NCBI RefSeq assembly: GCF_900104775.1
Contig: NZ_FNSA01000003.1
Location: 682,001-746,000, forward strand
Direction of reading: 5' to 3'
Origin: Tsukamurella tyrosinosolvens
Lineage (GTDB): Bacteria > Actinomycetota > Actinomycetes > Mycobacteriales > Mycobacteriaceae
DNA: 64,000 bases
Position 1 is the first letter of the stretch. Each line of letters starts with the position of its first letter. The position numbers were made by a program, and so were the translations under genes. The notes beneath the pieces were generated by a model. That model ran no database searches. It was not told the origin of the DNA and saw only the letters and a list, made by a program, of their open reading frames with translations. This document shows positions 40,255 through 49,059 of this stretch, piece by piece.

Positions 40255-41684
40255 GATCATCGACAGTGAAACAGAACCCAGAGCGCCTGCCCGTCGGGGA
40301 CCACACCCACGGGGTGGTCGAGGTGCTCCTCGCCGGCGCTCCCAACGTTCCCGACACGGCCCGGATGAGCGAGCACTCGGTGCGACCGAAGTTCTTCTGG
40401 GCGGAGGCGTCCGGGAACATGGACGCCGTGTGGCCGATCGACGTGCAGCGCACCGGGCAGTACGCCGTTCATGCCGTGATCCGGGTGCACACCGATGCGG
40501 GTGTCACGATCGCGGTCGACGGTCGGCCGCAGCCCGCGGTCCGCGTCGACGGGGAAGCGGGCCACGAGCACGGCTGGCAGCGGGTCGCGGTCGGCACCGT
40601 CGCCCTGACGCCCGGACCTCACGAGTTGTCCATCGCCGTCGAGGCCGACGGTTCGGACACGGTGGCGATCAGGAGCGTCGAGCTCGTGCACGAGGCGGAC
40701 GCCGATGCCCTCGCGGACCGGGTCGAGGCCTTCCGGGCCGCGTCCGCGGAGACCCGGCGCCGATGGCGGGAGTCCGACTTCGGGATCATGTTCCAGTACG
40801 GTCCGTGGTCCTACCCGCGGTCGGGTGACGACCTCCCGCCGCTGGACCGTCACGTCGACGATTTCGACGTCGAGGCCTTCGCCGACCGGATGAAGGAGTT
40901 GGGCGCCGGCCACGTGGTCTGGTCCGCGACGTGGTGGAGCTTCCTCCTCGCCGCTCCGTGCACGGCGGTCGACGAGGTCGCCGGCGAGGGACTCACGGCG
41001 CGACGCGACCTGATCGGCGAACTGGCGGCGGCCCTGCAGGCCCGCGGCATCATGTTCTTCCTGTACTTCCACCTCGGCCACGACGAGCACAAGGGGTACG
41101 CCACGACCCAGTGGTGGCGCGAACAGAACTGGCCGGACTCGTTCACTCGGAACGGTATCGGCGACCGCTCCGCCGCGCTGGGGAACACGCGCCGGGTGCT
41201 CCGGGAACTCGGCGAACGGTACGGCGGCAACCTCGACGGGTGGTTCCTGGACGACGGGGTCTGCTACTACCCGATGGACTTCGAGGAGTTGGCGGTCGCG
41301 GCGCGTGCCGGGAATCCGGGGCGACTGCTCAGCGTCAACTCGTGGATCCTGCCGCGGCTGACCGACTTCCAGGACATCCACTTCGGTGAGGGCGCGCGCG
41401 AGGTCGAGGGAACCGACATCGCCGCCGACGGAACGCATCGCGCGGGCTCGTACGCGGGACTCGTCGCGCACGCCATGCCGACTCTGCAGCCCGAATGGGG
41501 CGTGCACGATCCGGACCAGCGCGTCGACGTCGATGATTGGGCGCGGGGCGGTCTGCGTGACTTCGTCGAGGAGGCGCGGCGGCACTCCGTCGCCGTGACG
41601 CTCGACATCCTCATGTGGTACCCCGGTGTGCTCGATCCTGTCGCCGAAGAGGTTATCGCGCAGCTCGATTCGCGAGCGCTCTAA
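40251..41684 (+). CDS. Alpha-L-fucosidase-like glycoside hydrolase with N-terminal beta-sandwich
   Basis: 477 residues. Residues about 50-150 look like a carbohydrate-binding beta-sandwich (QRTGQYAVHAVIRVHTDAG). The rest is a TIM barrel of the GH29 type: FGIMFQYGPWSYP, FADRMKELGAGHVVWSATWW and GNLDGWFLDDGVCYYP, whose Asp is a candidate nucleophile. No signal peptide, so it acts in the cytoplasm. It differs from the next gene, so the pair may cleave different linkages. Start ATGA overlaps the receptor stop. Family assignment less certain than for its neighbour. Confidence 0.72.
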   Translation: MRSSTVKQNPERLPVGDHTHGVVEVLLAGAPNVPDTARMSEHSVRPKFFWAEASGNMDAVWPIDVQRTGQYAVHAVIRVHTDAGVTIAVDGRPQPAVRVDGEAGHEHGWQRVAVGTVALTPGPHELSIAVEADGSDTVAIRSVELVHEADADALADRVEAFRAASAETRRRWRESDFGIMFQYGPWSYPRSGDDLPPLDRHVDDFDVEAFADRMKELGAGHVVWSATWWSFLLAAPCTAVDEVAGEGLTARRDLIGELAAALQARGIMFFLYFHLGHDEHKGYATTQWWREQNWPDSFTRNGIGDRSAALGNTRRVLRELGERYGGNLDGWFLDDGVCYYPMDFEELAVAARAGNPGRLLSVNSWILPRLTDFQDIHFGEGAREVEGTDIAADGTHRAGSYAGLVAHAMPTLQPEWGVHDPDQRVDVDDWARGGLRDFVEEARRHSVAVTLDILMWYPGVLDPVAEEVIAQLDSRAL

Positions 41685-41749
41685 TGCCCGATCCCTGTTC
41701 CGCGCACACCAACAACACCCACCGACACCGGGAAGAGTGAAGGACGACC

Positions 41750-43105
41750 ATGTCCACGAAGACCGCACCACCGACCGAGTACGAGCACCTGCACCGCGAC
41801 GTCCCGCAGTGGTTTCTCGATGCCAAACTGGGGATCTTCATGCACTGGGGCGTGTACGCCGTGCCCGCCTGGGCGGAGCCGTCCGGCGAATTCGGAACCC
41901 CGGACGAATCTCCCACGTTCGAGCGGCATCCCTACGCGGAGTGGTACGCCAATTCGATCCGGATCGAGGGCAGTACCGCGGAGCGCCACCACCGCGAGAC
42001 GTACGGCGACCTCCCCTATGAGAGCCTTCTCGACCGATGGCGGGCGGAATCGTTCGACCCGGACGACATCGCGGAGCTCGCGCGAGCGACCGGAGCGCGC
42101 TACTTCATCCCCACCGCCAAGCATCACGACGGTGTCGCCCTGTGGGACGCGCCCGGATCCGGCGACTTCAACACCGTCCGGCGCGGACCGAAGCGGGACA
42201 TCGTGGGCGAGCTCGCCCACGCCGTCCGGCGGAAGGGCCTGCGCTTCGGTGCCTACTACTCCGGAGGTATCGACTGGCACGCGGTCCCCGCGCCGCCGAT
42301 GATCGACAAGCCGGACTCGCCCGAGGACGAGGTCAAGGGCCGGTCCACGGGGGCCGAGTACGCGGAGTACGCGTATCGCCACGTGGTGGACCTCATCGAC
42401 CGGTACGCGCCGGACGTGCTGTGGGGAGACATCGACTGGCCCGACGAGGGTAAGACCCCGGGGCCGCACAGCTTGATCGACCTCTTCGACCGCTTCTACG
42501 CGGCGGCCCCCGACGGGGTCGTCAACGACCGGTGGGGGAGGACCCACTGGGACTTCCGGACCACCGAGTACCAGCTGGACACCCACGTGCCGGGAGAGGC
42601 CTGGGAGAACTGTCGGGGCATCGGCTACTCCTTCGGATACAACGCGCAGGAGACCGCGGAGCACCGGATCTCCGGGCCGGACCTGATCAGGTACTTCGTC
42701 GACATCGTCGCCGGCGGAGGGAACCTCCTGCTCAACATCGGTCCGAAGGCCGACGGCACGGTACCGCAGGAGCAGCGGGAGGTCCTGTCCGCTCTGGGCG
42801 GGTGGAACGCGGTGTACGGCGACGCGGTGTTCGGCACCCGGCCGGTCGCCGAGGACCGGGCCGCCCCTTCGGACGCCCCGTGGGTGCGATGGACCGCGAA
42901 GGACTCCCGTCTCTTCGCCGTGGTCGACGCGTCGGGGGAGGTCCCCCTCGCGGTGGCGGCACACACCGTCGTCCCGGACTCCGCGGCCCTGATGGACGGC
43001 ACGGCCGTCCCCTGTGTGGCGACGGAGAGCGGGATGCTGGTCCGTCTCCCGGATGTGCCCGCGATCGGCCCTCACGTCGTCGTGTTCGACGCCGTCGACG
43101 GGTGA
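41750..43105 (+). CDS. Alpha-L-fucosidase (GH29)
   Basis: 451 residues. WFLDAKLGIFMHWGVYAVPAW, EWYANSI, FIPTAKHHDGVALWD and VLWGDIDWPDEG are GH29 signatures; D227 in WGD is the expected nucleophile. The C-terminal part has GGNLLLNIGPKADGTVP and a beta-sandwich. GH29 retaining enzymes release L-fucose. No signal peptide, so it works on imported oligosaccharides. AAGGAC precedes the ATG. Last gene of the unit that starts with the porins. Confidence 0.93.
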   Translation: MSTKTAPPTEYEHLHRDVPQWFLDAKLGIFMHWGVYAVPAWAEPSGEFGTPDESPTFERHPYAEWYANSIRIEGSTAERHHRETYGDLPYESLLDRWRAESFDPDDIAELARATGARYFIPTAKHHDGVALWDAPGSGDFNTVRRGPKRDIVGELAHAVRRKGLRFGAYYSGGIDWHAVPAPPMIDKPDSPEDEVKGRSTGAEYAEYAYRHVVDLIDRYAPDVLWGDIDWPDEGKTPGPHSLIDLFDRFYAAAPDGVVNDRWGRTHWDFRTTEYQLDTHVPGEAWENCRGIGYSFGYNAQETAEHRISGPDLIRYFVDIVAGGGNLLLNIGPKADGTVPQEQREVLSALGGWNAVYGDAVFGTRPVAEDRAAPSDAPWVRWTAKDSRLFAVVDASGEVPLAVAAHTVVPDSAALMDGTAVPCVATESGMLVRLPDVPAIGPHVVVFDAVDG

Positions 43106-43145
43106 CCCGTGCCGGCCCGCGTGTTCGCGGCGGGCCGTCGTCGAG

Positions 43146-43184
43146 GCGGGGCCGTGGCACGGGGTGCCACGGCCCCGCTCGCTC
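43146..43184 (+). terminator. Terminator after the fucosidase genes
   Basis: GCGGGGCCGTGGCA (43146-43159) pairs perfectly with TGCCACGGCCCCGC (43165-43178); a weak T-rich tail (TCGCTCTT) follows. Confidence 0.75.
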
Positions 43185-43232
43185 TTGCGAGGAAGATTCG
43201 GCGGGGGTGCGCTTCGTCGCTAATCATCCAAT

Positions 43233-43379
43233 GATGTCTGGGTGAACACCCGGTTGTTCGCGAATCCTTCCGGGAAGTCCGCGGGTATTGACCCACAGAC
43301 ATCCGATCTTTAAACTGAAACCTGTAGCCCACATCACAGTGCGGCCGAGTCCGCACCGCGCGTACCGGTCGCGGATGTC
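43233..43379 (+). promoter_or_regulatory. Promoter and clustered GACATC boxes of the fucose catabolic operon
   Basis: TTGACC (43288-43293) and TAAACT (43311-43316), 17-nt spacing. AGACATCCGA lies at 43297-43306 in the spacer. Two more copies are on the other strand: GATGTCT at 43233-43239 and CGGATGTC at 43372-43379. The leader to the first gene is about 130 nt. Together with the box at 32765 this suggests one regulator, most simply the GntR/FCD protein encoded downstream. Confidence 0.7.
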
Positions 43380-43454
43380 CGGTGCTAGAGATCCACAGTC
43401 CGCCGGCCGGGGTCGTGATCGACCACCCGCCGCCATCACCACGAAGGGAAGTCG

Positions 43455-44306
43455 ATGAGACTGCGACGAGTCGGGGAGACGGGTGCCGAGCGCCCGATCG
43501 TGTCCACGGGGGACGGGCGGTGGTTCGACGCCTCCGCCGTGGTCCCCGACTACAACCCGGCGACCCTCGGAGACGCGCAGCGCCTGCTCTCCGACGCGCT
43601 CCGGGCCGGACGGCTGCCGGAGTTCGATCCCGCCGGGCTGCGCGTCGGCGCGCCCGTCGCTCGCCCGGGGAAGATCGTCTGCATCGGCGTCAACTACCTC
43701 GCGCATGCGCAGGAGACGCAGCACGAGGAGCCGGCCGAGCCGGTGATGTTCCTCAAGACCTCGGCGACGATCGTCGGTCCGTACGACGAGGTGCTGATTC
43801 CGCGCGGCTCGTCGGCCACCGACTACGAGGTGGAGCTCGCCGCCGTGATCGGAAGTACTGCAAGGTATCTCGACGACGCCAAGCAGGGGCTCGCGTGCGT
43901 CGCCGGATACACGGTCTCCGACGACGTCTCCGAGCGGGACTTCCAGATGAACCGCGGCGGGACCTGGGACAAGGGCAAGAACTGCGAGACGTTCAACCCG
44001 CTCGGACCCGAGCTCGTGACGGCCGATGAGATCCCCGACCCGCAGCTGCTCGACATCCGCCTCTCCGTCAACGGTGAGATCCGCCAGAAGGCGAGCACCG
44101 CGCAGATGATCTTCGGTGTCGGCGAGATCATTCGCTACCTCAGCCATTTCATGGTTCTCGAGCCCGGCGACGTGGTCAATACCGGCACCCCCGCCGGCGT
44201 GGCCTTCGGCTATCCGGACCCGAAGCCCTACCTCCGTCGCGGAGACGTGATCGAGACCTACATCGATCTGCTCGGCGGACACCGATCCCTACTCGAGGAG
44301 GCCTGA
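43455..44306 (+). CDS. Fumarylacetoacetase-fold hydrolase, probable 2,4-diketo-3-deoxy-L-fuconate hydrolase
   Basis: 283 residues. N-terminal [16 protein letters not shown] domain, then the FAH core: [44 protein letters not shown] (metal-binding Glu residues), [14 protein letters not shown] and [11 protein letters not shown]. This subgroup includes the enzyme that splits 2,4-diketo-3-deoxy-L-fuconate into pyruvate and L-lactate, the last step of the oxidative fucose pathway; the neighbours support that reading. AAGGGA before the ATG. First gene of the second unit. Confidence 0.87.
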   Translation: MRLRRVGETGAERPIVSTGDGRWFDASAVVPDYNPATLGDAQRLLSDALRAGRLPEFDPAGLRVGAPVARPGKIVCIGVNYLAHAQETQHEEPAEPVMFLKTSATIVGPYDEVLIPRGSSATDYEVELAAVIGSTARYLDDAKQGLACVAGYTVSDDVSERDFQMNRGGTWDKGKNCETFNPLGPELVTADEIPDPQLLDIRLSVNGEIRQKASTAQMIFGVGEIIRYLSHFMVLEPGDVVNTGTPAGVAFGYPDPKPYLRRGDVIETYIDLLGGHRSLLEEA

Positions 44307-44307
44307 G

Positions 44308-45615
44308 ATGCCCGGCGTCTTCACCGGATTCCGCACGCTCGACGTCCGGTTCCCCACCTCGGCCGACCTCGACGGATCCGACGCGATGAACGTCGACCCC
44401 GACTACTCGGCGGCCTACCTGATCCTGGAGACCGACGCGGGCGACGGCCTCGAGGGCCACGGCTTCGTCTTCACCATCGGCCGCGGCAACGACGTGCAGC
44501 GCGCCGCCATCGAGGCGCTGAGGCAGTACGTGCTCGGGCGGGACGTCGACGCCGTGCTCGCCGACCTCGGGGGGATGTGGCGCGAACTCGTCTACGACGC
44601 GCAGCTCCGCTGGCTCGGCCCGGAGAAGGGCGTCATGCACATGGCGATCGGCGCCGTGATCAACGCCCTCTGGGACCTGCGTGCCAAGCGCGCCGGTCTG
44701 CCGTTGTGGCAGCTCCTCTCCGAACTGAGCCCGCAGGAGATCGTCGACCTCGTCGACTTCCGCTACCTCACCGACGCCCTCACGCCCGACGAGGCGCTCG
44801 CGCTCCTCACGGCCGTCGAGCCGGGCCGCGCGGAGCGTGCGGCGACGCTGCGCGCGAACGGCTACCCGGCCTACACCACGTCGCCCGGCTGGCTCGGCTA
44901 TTCGGACGAGAAGCTGTCGCGGCTGGCGAAAGAGGCGGTGGCCGAGGGGTTCACGCAGATCAAACTGAAGGTCGGCGCCGACATCGACGACGATGTCCGG
45001 CGGTTCGCCCTCGCGCGCTCCGTGGTCGGCGACGGCGTGCGGATCGCCGTCGACGCGAACCAGCGGTGGGACGTCGACGAAGCGGTCGCCGCGATCGAGC
45101 GGCTGCGCGAATTCGATCCGTGGTGGGTCGAGGAGCCCACGGCGCCCGACGACGTGCTGGCGCACGCCGCGATCCGGCGCCGCGCGGCACCGGTCCGCAT
45201 CGCGACCGGCGAGCACGCTCACAGCCGGGTGCTGGTCAAGCAGTTCCTCCAGGCCGAGGCGATCGACGTGCTCCAGCTCGACTCCACCCGTGTCGCCGGG
45301 GTCAACGAGAACATCGCGATCCTGCTGCTGGCGGCGAAATTCGGCATCCCCGTGTGCCCGCACGCGGGCGGTGTCGGACTGTGCGAACTGGTGCAGCACC
45401 TCGCCATGTTCGACTTCGTGGCCGTCTCCGGGACGACCACGGACCGCAACATCGAGTACGTCGACCACCTCCACGAGCACTTCCTCGACCCGGTGCGCAT
45501 CGTGCGCGGCGCCTACGCGGCCCCCGCGGCGCCCGGCTTCTCGGCGCAGATCCGGTCGGAGACGCTCGTGCGATTCGGTTTCCCCGACGGGGAGGCATGG
45601 AAGGAAGCACAATGA
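44308..45615 (+). CDS. L-fuconate dehydratase (enolase superfamily)
   Basis: 435 residues. Active-site set readable: K219 and K221 in IKLKVG, metal ligands D249 (VDANQ), E275 (VEEP) and E302 (TGEH), and general base H352 in [10 protein letters not shown]-terminal capping domain with [23 protein letters not shown], very like known L-fuconate dehydratases. It converts L-fuconate to 2-keto-3-deoxy-L-fuconate. GAGGAGG lies inside the end of the previous gene, 1 nt between genes; ATGA overlap with the next. Confidence 0.93.
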   Translation: MPGVFTGFRTLDVRFPTSADLDGSDAMNVDPDYSAAYLILETDAGDGLEGHGFVFTIGRGNDVQRAAIEALRQYVLGRDVDAVLADLGGMWRELVYDAQLRWLGPEKGVMHMAIGAVINALWDLRAKRAGLPLWQLLSELSPQEIVDLVDFRYLTDALTPDEALALLTAVEPGRAERAATLRANGYPAYTTSPGWLGYSDEKLSRLAKEAVAEGFTQIKLKVGADIDDDVRRFALARSVVGDGVRIAVDANQRWDVDEAVAAIERLREFDPWWVEEPTAPDDVLAHAAIRRRAAPVRIATGEHAHSRVLVKQFLQAEAIDVLQLDSTRVAGVNENIAILLLAAKFGIPVCPHAGGVGLCELVQHLAMFDFVAVSGTTTDRNIEYVDHLHEHFLDPVRIVRGAYAAPAAPGFSAQIRSETLVRFGFPDGEAWKEAQ

Positions 45616-47333
45616 GCAACGCAGACGAATTCGCGGGATTCCGCGCCGTCGTGACCGGCGGCTCCTCGGGGATCGGTCGGCGGACGGCGGAGGAGCTGAT
45701 GGTGCGTGGAGCGGTCGTGGCCGTGCTCGATCTCCAGCCGGACGACGCGCCGCCCGACGCCATGGGCGTCGCCTGCAACGTCGCCCACGACGAGTCGGTG
45801 ATCGCCGCCGTCGCCACCGCGGCCGAGTACCTCGGCGGGATCGACGGTGTGGTGAACAACGCCGGGATCGGCGCGCAGGGCACCGTCGAGGCGGGAACGC
45901 TCGACGACTGGCGGAAGGTGCTCGACGTCAACGTCCTCGGGACGGTCCGGGTGACCCGGGCGGCGCTGCCGCACCTGCGCCGGTCGGAGAATCCCGCCGT
46001 GGTCAACACCTGCTCGATCGCCGCGACCGCCGGCCTTCCCGGCCGCGCGCTCTACAGCGCATCGAAGGGTGCGGTCGAGGCGATGACCCGCGCGATGGCG
46101 GCGGACCACGTCCGCGAGGGGATCCGGTTCAACTGCGTCAACCCCGGCACCGTCGACACCCCGTGGGTGCGCCGGCTGCTCGAGGCGGCGACCGACCCGG
46201 ACGCTGAGGCCGAACAGCTGCGGCAACGCCAGCCCACAGGCCGACTGGTCACGGACGCCGAAGTGGCGGGCGCGATCTGCTACCTGCTCAATCCCGGCTC
46301 CTCCGCCACCACCGGTACCTCGCTCGCTGTCGACGGCGGCATGAGCGGCCTCCGGATCCCTCCGCGGAGGGGGGGCATGAGGGCGCCCCGACCCTTCGGC
46401 CGTGCGGGCCTGAAGGTGGCGCCGCTCTCCTTCGGTGCCGCGGCGATCGGGAACCTGTTCACCGCTGTCGACGACGCCGCGGCGACGGAGGCGGTGCGGA
46501 CCGCCGCCGACGCCGGCATCGACTACTACGACACCGCGCCGCACTACGGCCTGGGCCTCTCCGAGCGCAGGCTCGGTGCGGCACTGGAGGACCGAACGGA
46601 CGTGGTGATCTCCACCAAGGTCGGCCGCCTGCTCCAGCCCGCGACCGAGCATCGCGGCGACGGCGACGTGGAGGGCTTCGCCGTCGCTGCGGATGTCGAG
46701 CGGGTATGGGACTTCAGCCGCGACGGTGTGCTGCGCTCCATCGAGTCGAGCCTGGAACGGCTCGGCCGCGACCGCATCGACGTGGTCTACGTCCACGACC
46801 CCGACGAGCACTTCGCCGAGGCCATGGACGGCGCCTTCCCGGCGCTGGACGAGTTGCGCAGGCAGGGCGTCATCGCGTCCTACGGCGCCGGGATGAATCA
46901 GTCGGCGATGCTCACCCGCTTCGTCCGGGAGACCGACCTCGACGCGGTCCTCATAGCGGGCAGGTACACGGTGCTCGACCGGAGCGCGGCCGACGACCTG
47001 CTGCCCGCCTGCCTCGAGCGCGACGTCTCGGTGGCCGCGGGTGGCGTGTTCAATTCGGGTATCACCGCGACGGCCGACCCGCGGCCCGGCGCCACGTACG
47101 ACTACGCGCCGGTGACGCTCCGCGTCCTCGACCGGGCGCGCCGGCTGGCCGCGGTGTGTCGTGAGCACGGTACGACGCTGCCGCACGCCGCGGTGCACTT
47201 CCCGCTGCGGCACCCCGCCGTGCGAACCGTGCTGCTCGGCATGCGGTCGGCGGACGAGGTCCGCGCCGACCTCGACCTGCTGGCGGCGCCCCCGCCCGAT
47301 GCGCTCTGGTCCGACCTCGAGGCCGCGTTGTGA
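45612..47333 (+). CDS. SDR dehydrogenase fused in frame to aldo/keto reductase (two fucose-pathway dehydrogenases)
   Basis: As sequenced, one 573-codon frame. Residues 1-255 are a classical [21 protein letters not shown], catalytic Y148 and K152 in [15 protein letters not shown]. Its likely role is 2-keto-3-deoxy-L-fuconate 4-dehydrogenase. Residues about 256-573 are a full aldo/keto reductase. The joint is a run of seven Gs (46369-46375) just before a Met codon. With six Gs the SDR would read RRGA and stop at TGA, overlapping the AKR ATG as ATGA, exactly the overlap used elsewhere in this locus. So the fusion may be a one-base expansion, a sequencing error, or a slippage switch. Confidence 0.85.
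   Translation: MSNADEFAGFRAVVTGGSSGIGRRTAEELMVRGAVVAVLDLQPDDAPPDAMGVACNVAHDESVIAAVATAAEYLGGIDGVVNNAGIGAQGTVEAGTLDDWRKVLDVNVLGTVRVTRAALPHLRRSENPAVVNTCSIAATAGLPGRALYSASKGAVEAMTRAMAADHVREGIRFNCVNPGTVDTPWVRRLLEAATDPDAEAEQLRQRQPTGRLVTDAEVAGAICYLLNPGSSATTGTSLAVDGGMSGLRIPPRRGGMRAPRPFGRAGLKVAPLSFGAAAIGNLFTAVDDAAATEAVRTAADAGIDYYDTAPHYGLGLSERRLGAALEDRTDVVISTKVGRLLQPATEHRGDGDVEGFAVAADVERVWDFSRDGVLRSIESSLERLGRDRIDVVYVHDPDEHFAEAMDGAFPALDELRRQGVIASYGAGMNQSAMLTRFVRETDLDAVLIAGRYTVLDRSAADDLLPACLERDVSVAAGGVFNSGITATADPRPGATYDYAPVTLRVLDRARRLAAVCREHGTTLPHAAVHFPLRHPAVRTVLLGMRSADEVRADLDLLAAPPPDALWSDLEAAL
46377..47333 (+). CDS. Aldo/keto reductase part, probable L-fucose 1-dehydrogenase (possible independent start)
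   Basis: 318 codons from ATG 46377, preceded by GGAGGGGGG, so it could also be translated alone. Family motifs: [39 protein letters not shown] (catalytic Asp and Tyr), ISTKVGRLL (Lys), [10 protein letters not shown] (His). It resembles D-threo-aldose 1-dehydrogenases, which oxidise L-fucose to its lactone, the first step needed here. Listed separately because the true gene boundary depends on the G-run. Confidence 0.7.
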   Translation: MRAPRPFGRAGLKVAPLSFGAAAIGNLFTAVDDAAATEAVRTAADAGIDYYDTAPHYGLGLSERRLGAALEDRTDVVISTKVGRLLQPATEHRGDGDVEGFAVAADVERVWDFSRDGVLRSIESSLERLGRDRIDVVYVHDPDEHFAEAMDGAFPALDELRRQGVIASYGAGMNQSAMLTRFVRETDLDAVLIAGRYTVLDRSAADDLLPACLERDVSVAAGGVFNSGITATADPRPGATYDYAPVTLRVLDRARRLAAVCREHGTTLPHAAVHFPLRHPAVRTVLLGMRSADEVRADLDLLAAPPPDALWSDLEAAL

Positions 47334-47356
47334 GGCCGCCCGCACTCTCTCGCCGC

Positions 47357-47362
47357 TACGAT
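47357..47362 (+). promoter_or_regulatory. Predicted -10 box of the GntR gene
   Basis: TACGAT exactly 7 nt before the ATG at 47369, so leaderless. GATGTC overlaps the start codon (47368-47373) and may be an autoregulatory site. Confidence 0.4.
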
Positions 47363-47368
47363 TGATCG

Positions 47369-48082
47369 ATGTCGACCAACGAGGGTGCAGGGCGGATCTC
47401 GCGGACGGACGACGCGATCCTCAAGCTCAAGGAGATGATCACCGACGGGGAGCTGCCCGCCGGGAGTCGCCTGCCGCGCGAGGCCGACCTCGCCGCGCGA
47501 CTGGGGTTGTCGCGCAACTCCCTCCGGGAGGCGATCCGCGCGCTGGCGATGCTCCGGATCCTCGATGTGCGCCAGGGCGACGGCACCTACGTCACCAGCC
47601 TCGAGCCGACCCTGCTGCTCGACACGATGGGGTTCGTCGTCGACTTCCAGCAGGAGGACTCGGTCCTGCACTTCTTCGAGGTGCGGCGCATCCTCGAGCC
47701 GGCCGCCACCGCGATGGCGACGCACCGGATCACGGACGAGGCGCTCGCCGTCCTGGAGGGGACGCTGGCGCTGGGCGGACCCGAAGCGTCGGTGGAGACC
47801 TTGGTGCAGCAGGACATCCTGTTCCACCAGACCATCGCCGAGGCGTCCGGCAATCCCGTACTGCGGGCGCTCATCTCGGGTCTCTCCGCGCCCACCCTGC
47901 GCGCCCGGATCTGGCGCGGCACCGAGCAGGAGGACGCCCGCGCTCGCACCATCGCCGAGCACCGGCAGATCTACGACGCACTGGTCGCCGGGCAGGCCGA
48001 CGTCGCCTGTGCGTGCGCGACGGTGCACATCGCCGGCGTCGAGGGATGGATCCGGCGCGCGATGGCGGACGACGCGCCCTAA
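47369..48082 (+). CDS. GntR/FCD (FadR-type) transcriptional regulator, candidate fucose-locus regulator
   Basis: 237 residues. GntR winged helix at about 15-80 (PAGSRLPREADLAARLGLSRNSLREAIRAL, QGDGTYVT), then the all-helical FCD ligand domain with metal-site type residues (FEVRRILEPAATAMAT, DILFHQTIAEASGN, EHRQIYDAL). FCD regulators bind sugar acids and similar carboxylates; a fuconate-type ligand is plausible. It sits at the end of the fucose cluster. Its stop overlaps the convergent WYL gene by 4 nt. Confidence 0.88.
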   Translation: MSTNEGAGRISRTDDAILKLKEMITDGELPAGSRLPREADLAARLGLSRNSLREAIRALAMLRILDVRQGDGTYVTSLEPTLLLDTMGFVVDFQQEDSVLHFFEVRRILEPAATAMATHRITDEALAVLEGTLALGGPEASVETLVQQDILFHQTIAEASGNPVLRALISGLSAPTLRARIWRGTEQEDARARTIAEHRQIYDALVAGQADVACACATVHIAGVEGWIRRAMADDAP

Positions 48083-48996
48083 CCGGCGCCCAGTACCGCG
48101 GCCGTCTCGGCGAGCCGGGCCGCGAGTGCGGCGCGCACCGCCGGCGGCCCCAGCACGTCGACGTGCGGGAGCGCGCCCCACAGCGTCCAGACCGCGCGAC
48201 CGATGTCGCTGAAGCCGAGCGTGCCGGCACCGTCGGGCCCGGGCGGCGTGACGACCGTCCCGAACCCGGACAGCTTGGTCCAGCCGTACTCGTCGGCGCG
48301 CAGCTCGACGAGCACCGCCTCGTGCCCGGAGCGGAACGAAGCGCGGGACTCCTCGAACTCGGCGGCCAGGTCCACGTCGGCCGGGCGCCGGGCGGGCTCG
48401 TCGAGCACGCTCACGGACGTGAACCGCGAGGTCTTGTACGTGCGGCGCTCGCCGTCGCGCAGGGCCATGAGGTACCAGGCCTGCCCGGCGTGGACCAGCC
48501 CGACGGGGTCCAGCGTGCGCTCCGCCGCGGCGCCGCCGCGCGGCCGGTAGACGGCCCGCACCCGCAGCCCGTCGATGACCGCGCGCTGCAGCTCGCCGAG
48601 GTGCGGGTCGGGCTCGGGCGCGCGGGCGAAACCGTCGGGGCGCACGTGGATCCGCTGGGCGGCGGCCGCCGCTTCCCGACGGTGCGCCTCCGGCAGCGCC
48701 GCCGCCACCTTGCGCATCGCGCCCGCGAAGGCGGGGGAGTCGGGCGCCCCCGCGAGCAGGGCCTTCGCCTCGTCGAGCGTGAGGCCCGTGAGGTCGGTGC
48801 GGTAGCCGGGGAGCAGGCTGATGCCGCCGCCCCGCCCGCGATCGGTGTAGACGGGGACGCCCGCGACGCCGAGCGCCTCGACGTCGCGCAGCACGGTCCG
48901 GGTGGAGACCTCCAGCTCCGCGGCGATCTGCGCGGCCGTCATGGTGCCGCGGTGGCGCAGCAGCATGAGGACGGACAGGAGACGGTCGGCGCGCAT
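48079..48996 (-). CDS. WYL domain transcriptional regulator
   Basis: 305 residues. DeoR-like helix-turn-helix at about 1-60 (RADRLLSVLMLLRHRGTMTAAQIAAELEVSTRTVLRDVEAL) and a WYL domain with AGQAWYLMALRDGERRTYKTSR, then the WCX tail. I start at ATG 48996; a TTG at 49017 would run into the operator. Divergent from a small enzyme cluster and probably its regulator through the palindrome at 49020-49036. Confidence 0.88.
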   Translation of the reverse strand: MRADRLLSVLMLLRHRGTMTAAQIAAELEVSTRTVLRDVEALGVAGVPVYTDRGRGGGISLLPGYRTDLTGLTLDEAKALLAGAPDSPAFAGAMRKVAAALPEAHRREAAAAAQRIHVRPDGFARAPEPDPHLGELQRAVIDGLRVRAVYRPRGGAAAERTLDPVGLVHAGQAWYLMALRDGERRTYKTSRFTSVSVLDEPARRPADVDLAAEFEESRASFRSGHEAVLVELRADEYGWTKLSGFGTVVTPPGPDGAGTLGFSDIGRAVWTLWGALPHVDVLGPPAVRAALAARLAETAAVLGAG

Positions 48997-49019
48997 GGAC
49001 CTCAGATTGCCAGACAAAG

Positions 49020-49036
49020 ATGACAGAAGGTGTCAT
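49020..49036 (+). promoter_or_regulatory. Palindromic operator between WYL regulator and TIGR03086 gene
   Basis: ATGACAGAAGGTGTCAT: 6-bp perfect arms around 5 nt, in the centre of the 63-bp divergent spacer. Confidence 0.6.
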
Positions 49037-49059
49037 GTTAGGCCGGTTGAATCGTTCCC

